DNA from: an uncultured Clostridia bacterium
GTDB lineage: Bacteria; Bacillota; Clostridia; Oscillospirales; Ruminococcaceae
DNA: 11,708 bases
Assembly: GCA_947176675.1 (NCBI GenBank)
Contig: CAMWRN010000052.1
Location: 1 to 11,708, forward strand
Direction of reading: 5' to 3'
The position numbers and the translations under genes are program-made. Under the pieces are notes generated by a model. The model was not told the origin of the DNA and did not search any database. It was given only the letters and a program-made list of their open reading frames with translations. Each line of letters starts with the position of its first letter. Position 1 is the first letter of the stretch. Below are positions 7,967 through 11,708 of this stretch, piece after piece.

Positions 7967-8835
7967 ATTCCAGTGACAACCCTGTCCCTGCCTGCATAGT
8001 CTTGATAAACGGAAACGTTCTCATAGCCGTTTTTCTCCAATATCTCCATGACAGCCTCGCCCTGCTCAAAGCCTATCTCAAAGGCGATAAGACCGCCGCC
8101 CTTTAAAATTTCGCTCCAAAGACACGATATTACCCGATAGAATTTCAATCCGTCCGCACCTCCGCAAAGAGCCATTTCAGGCTCGCGCCGCACCTCGCGG
8201 GAAAGCTCGGTCATCTCCTTGTCGGTAACATAGGGCGGGTTTGAGACAATACAGTCTATCTTACGGAATTCCCCCACATCGTCGGGATCGGAAAAATTTT
8301 CAAGAAGTCTGCCGTCGGTAACGTCCCCCTTAATAATTTTAACACCGGCATTGTGTCTGCCGATATTTTTTATCAGGTACGGCATCGCCTCAGAGGACAG
8401 TTCCACCGCGTGTACTGTGGCTTTGGGCAGCTCCTTTTTAAGAGTCACGGCGATACAGCCGCTGCCGCTGCAAAGGTCGCATATTTCGGGAGCACTGTTT
8501 CCCGCCGCTGAAAAATGCTCCAAAACCTTTTCGATCAAGACTTCGGTGTCGGGACGTGGAATTAAAACTCCCTCGCCCACGTAAAAGGGTCTGCCGAAAA
8601 ATTCCCATTCGCCGAGAATATATTGCAGGGGCGTACCGCCGCAGCGCTTTTCTGCGGCAAGCATTAGTCTGTCCGCGTCAAGTTCGGGGACTTCGGCATT
8701 TCCCCGCAGAACGAGAGCGGTCTTGTCCGCTTTGAGAATGTCCTCGAAAAGACAGTCGGTATCGAAGCGGCTGTCCTCAACTTCTGCGGCGGTGAGCATA
8801 TTTACGGTCAAATCGTGCAGTTCTTTTAAAGTCAT
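7951..8835 (-). CDS. prmC: Release factor glutamine methyltransferase PrmC
   Basis: PrmC uses S-adenosylmethionine to methylate the Gln of the GGQ motif in release factors RF1 and RF2. The 294-residue protein shows the N-terminal helical substrate domain (about 1-80), LIPRPDTEVLIE (91-102), SAM-binding DLCSGSGCIAV (120-130) and the catalytic NPPYV (199-203) that binds the target glutamine. Length and motif order are normal. The start is supported by GAAAGGA at 8850-8844. PrmC genes are often next to prfA, but here it is transcribed alone from its own promoter with no release-factor gene in the window. The last codons run into the shared terminator. Confidence 0.95.
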   Translation of the reverse strand: MTLKELHDLTVNMLTAAEVEDSRFDTDCLFEDILKADKTALVLRGNAEVPELDADRLMLAAEKRCGGTPLQYILGEWEFFGRPFYVGEGVLIPRPDTEVLIEKVLEHFSAAGNSAPEICDLCSGSGCIAVTLKKELPKATVHAVELSSEAMPYLIKNIGRHNAGVKIIKGDVTDGRLLENFSDPDDVGEFRKIDCIVSNPPYVTDKEMTELSREVRREPEMALCGGADGLKFYRVISCLWSEILKGGGLIAFEIGFEQGEAVMEILEKNGYENVSVYQDYAGRDRVVTGIKKNG

Positions 8836-8839
8836 ACTA

Positions 8840-8865
8840 AATATCCTTTCTTAGATAAGGATATT
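8840..8865. repeat. Inverted repeat across the prmC -10 and RBS
   Basis: AATATCCTT (8840-8848) and AAGGATATT (8857-8865) form a perfect 9-bp inverted repeat with an 8-base spacer. One arm overlaps the prmC ribosome binding site and the other overlaps the -10 box. Because transcription should begin between the arms, a DNA-level operator is likelier than an RNA hairpin. It may also be chance in AT-rich sequence. Confidence 0.5.
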
Positions 8866-8891
8866 ATATCATAACTTCGGAAAAAAGTCCA
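8863..8891 (-). promoter_or_regulatory. prmC promoter with extended -10
   Basis: On the minus strand TGATATAAT (extended -10, TATAAT at 8868-8863) lies 17 bases after TGGACT (8891-8886), a 4/6 match to the -35 box. Transcription should start near 8856, giving a very short leader. Confidence 0.7.
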
Positions 8892-8897
8892 TATGCA

Positions 8898-8926
8898 AAA
8901 AAGGAACGGATTAACCGTTCCTTTTT
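8898..8926. terminator. Terminator after the small membrane protein gene
   Basis: A perfect 12-bp stem pairs 8898-8909 with 8915-8926 around an ATTAA loop. On the minus strand it is followed by a T-run, so it ends the secreted protein/small membrane protein transcript just upstream of the prmC promoter. T-runs on both sides make it formally bidirectional. Confidence 0.85.
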
Positions 8927-9000
8927 ATTTTTAATTCATTCTATTATAATATTTATTTGGATAATTTTATTTCTGCCGCTTAACCAAATTCCTGTTGACC

Positions 9001-9147
9001 TTATTTGTGCTTTTTCTTATAAAAATGATAAATAAGAAAAATAATTAACGCAAACAGCACAATATTAAGCATAGTCCATGTTACAGTAAGCCAATCAATT
9101 CTAAAAAAAAAGTACTCTTTTACCGCATTTAAAAAGTTTATCCGCAT
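9001..9147 (-). CDS. Small single-pass membrane protein, 48 residues
   Basis: I do not recognise this gene. On the minus strand an ATG at 9147-9145 opens 48 codons ending in TAA at 9003-9001. GAGG lies at 9158-9155, seven bases upstream and inside the end of the preceding gene, whose stop codon is only two bases away. Translational coupling is therefore likely. The protein starts MRINFLNAVKEYFF, has one hydrophobic helix at about 24-44, and ends in a basic tail (YHFYKKKHK) that would face the cytoplasm. The ribosome binding site, membrane-protein composition and clean terminator downstream support a real gene. It could anchor, protect against or help export its secreted neighbour, but that is inference. 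Confidence 0.7.
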   Translation of the reverse strand: MRINFLNAVKEYFFFRIDWLTVTWTMLNIVLFALIIFLIYHFYKKKHK

Positions 9148-9149
9148 AT

Positions 9150-9776
9150 TTATGCCTCATACACACCGATTGCAATATCATGCTTAAAATGGAAAGGAAA
9201 ATCCTTAGCACCTAACTGTACAATATTGTCTACTAACAAATAATACTCTACATGGGCGGTAAATGTTATGTCAAGACACTGAGAGGTTTCTTTTGTTATT
9301 CTGTAACTTGCCATTGAACATGTAGTTCCAGGCGTATATCCGGTATACGTCATATAAGGGGTTCCCTGCAGCGTGGTGAAAAATCTTGTATTTCTTACTC
9401 CATAAGAGTAATAAAAATTTATTTTGTTTACCAATGATGTTGTTATTCCAATACTGTAATTCTTAATTTCCTCGTCTGAAGAAGCATAGCTGCTTTTAAA
9501 TGACGGAACTTCAGAAAAAGAAACAGAATAGTTGTTCAATAATTCATTAAAAAAAGCTTCTTTTTCGTCCTCGCTTGTAAAAATTAAGGCGTTTGGATTT
9601 TGTGATTTTATTTCATCGATCAGAGCTTCCTTTTCGATTTCCGAAGAATATGAAGACACGGTCTTTAAGTTGTTTGCAGACGAATATACATCAGAATCCG
9701 CAAAAGAAGGAATGCTTAACACAGCTGCTGTAACGGATCCTGCAAGTAAAATTGATATCATTTTAATTATTTTCAT
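9150..9776 (-). CDS. Secreted protein of unknown function
   Basis: I do not recognise the family. The 208-residue protein has a classical signal peptide: MKIIK, a hydrophobic core at about 7-22, and a likely cleavage after PSFA (residue 26). The mature part begins with a Ser/Glu-rich helical segment (about 30-105). A C-terminal region (about 106-208) rich in Tyr, Thr and Phe looks beta-stranded. Two cysteines (153 and 167) could form a disulfide. The start at 9776 is preferred over a TTG six codons upstream because GAAAGGA (9792-9786) sits nine bases before it. It is the first gene of a two-gene unit with the 48-residue membrane protein, under a perfect consensus promoter. The segment is more AT-rich than its neighbours, consistent with accessory origin. 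Confidence 0.85.
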   Translation of the reverse strand: MKIIKMISILLAGSVTAAVLSIPSFADSDVYSSANNLKTVSSYSSEIEKEALIDEIKSQNPNALIFTSEDEKEAFFNELLNNYSVSFSEVPSFKSSYASSDEEIKNYSIGITTSLVNKINFYYSYGVRNTRFFTTLQGTPYMTYTGYTPGTTCSMASYRITKETSQCLDITFTAHVEYYLLVDNIVQLGAKDFPFHFKHDIAIGVYEA

Positions 9777-9808
9777 ACAAACCAGTCCTTTCAAATATCG
9801 TGTTTTTT

Positions 9809-9839
9809 AGTTAAGAAAAGTTAAGAAACGCGAATTCGC
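9809..9839. repeat. Tandem 10-bp repeat and palindrome in the leader
   Basis: AGTTAAGAAA occurs twice in exact tandem at 9809-9818 and 9819-9828. Beside it is the perfect palindrome GCGAATTCGC at 9830-9839. Both lie between the expected transcription start and the ribosome binding site of the secreted protein gene. Head-to-tail repeats at one helical turn are typical of OmpR-family regulator sites, so this could be an operator below the promoter. Confidence 0.55.
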
Positions 9840-9852
9840 TGTTTCCTTGTAC

Positions 9853-9881
9853 ATTATATACCCGATAATGACGTTTGTCAA
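9853..9881 (-). promoter_or_regulatory. Promoter of the secreted protein gene
   Basis: On the minus strand TTGACA (9881-9876) and TATAAT (9858-9853) are both perfect consensus, separated by 17 bases. Transcription should start near 9846, giving a leader of about 70 bases. Such a strong promoter suggests high expression, or control by a repressor at the nearby repeats. Confidence 0.85.
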
Positions 9882-9925
9882 CTGCCTGTAAAGAAAATCT
9901 CTCTTTTTTACCAAACGCAATAGTG

Positions 9926-9946
9926 TTGTTTAGCAATATTAAACAA
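9926..9946. repeat. Inverted repeat between mntP and the secreted protein gene
   Basis: TTGTTTA (9926-9932) and TAAACAA (9940-9946) form a perfect 7-bp inverted repeat with a 7-base spacer, about 45 bases upstream of the secreted gene's -35 box. A T-run follows on the plus strand only, so it would not terminate mntP. It may be a weak plus-strand terminator or a regulator site. Confidence 0.35.
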
Positions 9947-9988
9947 GTTTATTTTTTTGACACTATATACAAATAACTACGCAATAAT

Positions 9989-10018
9989 TTGTGCAAATAG
10001 TTGTGCAGCTAATATAAT
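9989..10018 (+). promoter_or_regulatory. Possible plus-strand promoter facing into mntP
   Basis: TTGTGC (9989-9994) and a perfect TATAAT (10013-10018) are 18 bases apart. TTGTGCA is repeated at 9989-9995 and 10001-10007. The only target downstream is the 3' end of mntP in antisense. The -35 match is poor. Confidence 0.3.
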
Positions 10019-10038
10019 AAGCCATCGCCTAAGCAACA

Positions 10039-10614
10039 TTAAAAATTTATTATCCCCAGATGTTCCAAAAGTATCTTCAGCCCTATAAGAATAAGTATCA
10101 CGCCGCCCGCAATCTCCGCTTTACTCTTATACTTAGCTCCGAAACGATTCCCAAGCAGAACCCCGCCCAGAGAAAGCGCAAAGGTAGTCACCCCGATAAG
10201 CAGCACTGACGGCAGGATATTTACTTTCAAAAATGCAAAGGTTATCCCTACCGCAAGCGCGTCAATACTTGTGGCTACGGCAAGTATCGTCAGCTCGCCT
10301 ATACTGAGGGTATCTGTTTTTTCTTCGGCTTCACCGTCTTTTTCGCGGATTGCTTCTATCGCCATTTTTCCGCCGATAAATGCAAGCAGCACAAAGGCTA
10401 TCCAGTGGTCGTACTTCTCAATATACTCGGAAAATCCCGTACCCAGAAGATATCCCAGCAGGGGCATTACCGCCTGAAATACGCCGAAAAACAGAGCGAT
10501 GACGTAAGCGTGTTTAAGGTTCAGCTTACGCATATTCAGTCCCTTACAGACCGATACGGAAAACGCGTCGGCGGACAGTCCCACCGCGATCAGGAACAAT
10601 TCCAAAAAGCTCAT
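10039..10614 (-). CDS. mntP: Manganese efflux pump MntP
   Basis: MntP is an inner-membrane exporter that removes excess Mn2+ from the cell. The 191-residue protein has about six membrane segments and the two related family motifs LSADAFSVSVCKG (13-25) and TSIDALAVG (115-123). Asp16 and Asp118 sit at the positions known to matter in the E. coli protein. A charged cytoplasmic loop at about 88-105 divides the two halves. The start at 10614 is preferred over an ATG seven codons upstream because GGAAGGA (10631-10625) precedes it by ten bases. The manganese riboswitch and terminator upstream agree with the assignment. I see no clear terminator after the gene. Confidence 0.93.
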   Translation of the reverse strand: MSFLELFLIAVGLSADAFSVSVCKGLNMRKLNLKHAYVIALFFGVFQAVMPLLGYLLGTGFSEYIEKYDHWIAFVLLAFIGGKMAIEAIREKDGEAEEKTDTLSIGELTILAVATSIDALAVGITFAFLKVNILPSVLLIGVTTFALSLGGVLLGNRFGAKYKSKAEIAGGVILILIGLKILLEHLGIINF

Positions 10615-10641
10615 TTTATACAGATCCTTCCGCATTAAATT

Positions 10642-10678
10642 AAAAGACTCACAGGCAACAAAAGCTGCCTGTGAGTCT
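10642..10678 (-). terminator. Riboswitch-controlled terminator ahead of mntP
   Basis: A 15-bp stem pairs 10678-10664 with 10659-10645 (one G-T pair) around a four-base loop, followed by a short T-run on the minus strand. It lies between the aptamer and the mntP ribosome binding site, and is the likely expression platform: off without Mn2+, read through when Mn2+ is bound. Confidence 0.8.
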
Positions 10679-10771
10679 CGCCGATTAAGGTATTACCGGA
10701 CGAAAATAATTCCGCCATTATGTCGATAATACCGCATAGTTAAATTATGCCGACTACTCCCTCATTGGGTT
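10679..10771 (-). promoter_or_regulatory. yybP-ykoY-type manganese riboswitch
   Basis: On the minus strand the leader contains GAGGGAGTAGTCG (10763-10751), close to the conserved GGGGAGUAG core of the yybP-ykoY (Mn2+) riboswitch. A stem GCATA/TATGC (10750-10746 with 10738-10734) follows. A longer stem GGTATTA/TAATACC (10733-10727 with 10695-10689) encloses a further small hairpin. Promoter, aptamer, terminator and mntP occur in the order expected for this class. The first core base is A where G is usual, and the closing P1 helix is not clear by eye. Confidence 0.8.
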
Positions 10772-10777
10772 TTGCTA

Positions 10778-10806
10778 AGTATACCATAACTTTTACAGCT
10801 TGTCAA
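10778..10806 (-). promoter_or_regulatory. Promoter of the mntP riboswitch leader
   Basis: TTGACA (10806-10801) and TATACT (10783-10778) on the minus strand are separated by 17 bases. Transcription would start near 10771, just before the riboswitch core. Confidence 0.85.
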
Positions 10807-10863
10807 GGTATTTTATGCGAAATTTTACCTGTTTATGCTTTGTAAACTTTTCATCAGCAAAAA

Positions 10864-11610
10864 CTATAAAAGATTTGCTTCGATAAAGTGTGCCACACCG
10901 TCCTCGTCATTGCTGCCCGTAATATAACCCGCCGCATCAGTCACAGCTTCTATTGCATTGGAGACCGCAATGCCCATACCGCACATTTGGATAGGCTCAA
11001 TATCGTCGTTGTCATCGCCGAAATAGACAGCCTCCGCTTGTGGGATATTAAGCGTTTCAAGCGCTGCTTTAACTCCGTTCCATTTTGCTGCACTTTTACT
11101 CATAATTTATACAAGCGTGTTGTTTGCGACAGTATAATACACGTCCTCGGTCAATATATGTTTGATTTTGGAGTATAATATATCATTTGAACTGCTTGCC
11201 AAAATCTTGTACAAGGTAACATTAGCAGGCAAATTGGGAAAATCGTCATAACATATGGACTCCCATTCCGGAATTGCGAAGTTGGAATATACGCCGCCGC
11301 TTGTTTCAATAGAGATAAGCGTATCTGGTATCGAAATAAGCGCGGATAAAACAATTTCTCCGCTTAAACGGGAAATACTGTTTTCAATTACCTTATCGGC
11401 TAAAATAATTCTGGCTCCGTTCATTGTTATGACTGCATCAAAGCCGACCTGCTCATTGTACGCTGATATTCTTTTTTCGGTTCTTGCCGTTGCTGCTATG
11501 ACAGCAAGACCTTTATTGTGACATTTTTTCAAAACATTGATTGTGTATGCTGAAAGTGTCTTGTCAGTATGCAGCAGCGTTCTGTCCAAGTCAACAATAA
11601 TAGCTTTCAT
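10864..11610 (-). pseudogene. Cof-type HAD phosphatase gene with in-frame stop
   Basis: Two pieces in the same frame make one Cof-like HAD hydrolase, a family that dephosphorylates sugar phosphates, flavin nucleotides and similar metabolites. Residues 1-167 carry motif I VDLDRTLL (nucleophile Asp7, acid Asp9) and TMNGA. A TAA at 11109-11107 then interrupts the frame. Two codons on, translation would resume at MSKSAAKWNGVKAALE (the family lysine motif) and FGDDNDD (Mg2+-binding motif). The total of about 247 sense codons is near the usual family length, so nothing else appears missing. The first ATG has GGAGGA at 11623-11618. The ATG at 11103 has no ribosome binding site, so the C-terminal piece is probably not made separately. 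It may be a recent nonsense mutation or a sequencing error. Confidence 0.85.
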
Positions 11611-11655
11611 TTAAAGTTCCTCCGCTGATTTTGGCCTATTGCCCTGCAAGACATT

Positions 11656-11706
11656 TCAGTTCTCGTACACTTTAATTATCTCCCCCATAAACTGCTTGTG
11701 TATAGG
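11656..11706 (-). CDS. Possible 3' end of an upstream gene (partial)
   Basis: A minus-strand frame enters from the window edge and reads PIHKQFMGEIIKVYEN before TGA at 11658-11656. The residues look like a plausible protein C-terminus, but only 16 codons are visible and no family can be named. The same frame after the stop runs to a TAA that directly abuts the HAD start codon, so frame damage here is also possible. Confidence 0.3.
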   Translation of the reverse strand, partial: PIHKQFMGEIIKVYEN

Positions 11707-11708
11707 GT

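Noticed and set aside
9957..9985. TTGACA at 9957-9962 as a second plus-strand promoter
   Set aside because: No acceptable -10 box lies 16-18 bases downstream (CGCAAT at 17).
1..11708. CRISPR arrays, tRNA/rRNA genes, insertion sequences, phage or integrase genes
   Set aside because: I looked for regularly spaced repeats, cloverleaf-like segments, transposase motifs and long terminal inverted repeats on both strands and found none that I could support.

Overview
The window looks like chromosomal DNA of a Gram-positive anaerobe of class Clostridia, most likely Oscillospiraceae/Ruminococcus-like. This rests on AAGGAGG-type ribosome binding sites, TTGACA/TATAAT promoters with 17-base spacers, intrinsic terminators, moderate GC, and housekeeping proteins (HflX, PrmC, glycogen phosphorylase, MntP) of Firmicutes character. 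The placement is an impression from the sequence, not a database result.

Left part, plus strand (1-3896): the first gene is open to the window edge. It encodes a long acidic, probably disordered N-terminus followed by eight membrane segments and soluble domains laid out like a P1B-type metal ATPase, but nearly all catalytic motifs are lost. I read it as a P-type ATPase pseudoenzyme. Twelve bases downstream, in the same apparent operon, is an O-antigen ligase-like (Wzy_C) membrane protein, closed by a strong terminator.

Centre, plus strand (3948-7966): a glycogen/alpha-glucan phosphorylase gene has its own sigma-A promoter. Next comes hflX (ribosome-splitting GTPase), preceded by a long leader with a consensus promoter, a candidate 24-codon upstream ORF, a hairpin over that ORF's stop codon and a strong terminator-like structure ahead of hflX. 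This layout suggests transcription attenuation, plausibly responding to ribosome stalling. hflX converges on prmC across a shared bidirectional terminator that contains the prmC stop codon.

Right part, minus strand (7951-11708): read right to left there is the remnant of an unidentified gene at the edge, a Cof-type HAD phosphatase gene broken by one in-frame stop codon, mntP (manganese exporter) under a consensus promoter and a yybP-ykoY-type manganese riboswitch with terminator, an AT-rich two-gene cassette (a secreted protein of unknown function and a 48-residue single-pass membrane protein), and prmC under its own extended -10 promoter. The AT-rich cassette differs in composition from the flanking housekeeping genes and looks accessory.

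The best candidates for something undescribed are the inactive P1B-ATPase-like protein with its Wzy_C partner, the hflX attenuator leader, and the secreted protein/small membrane protein pair.
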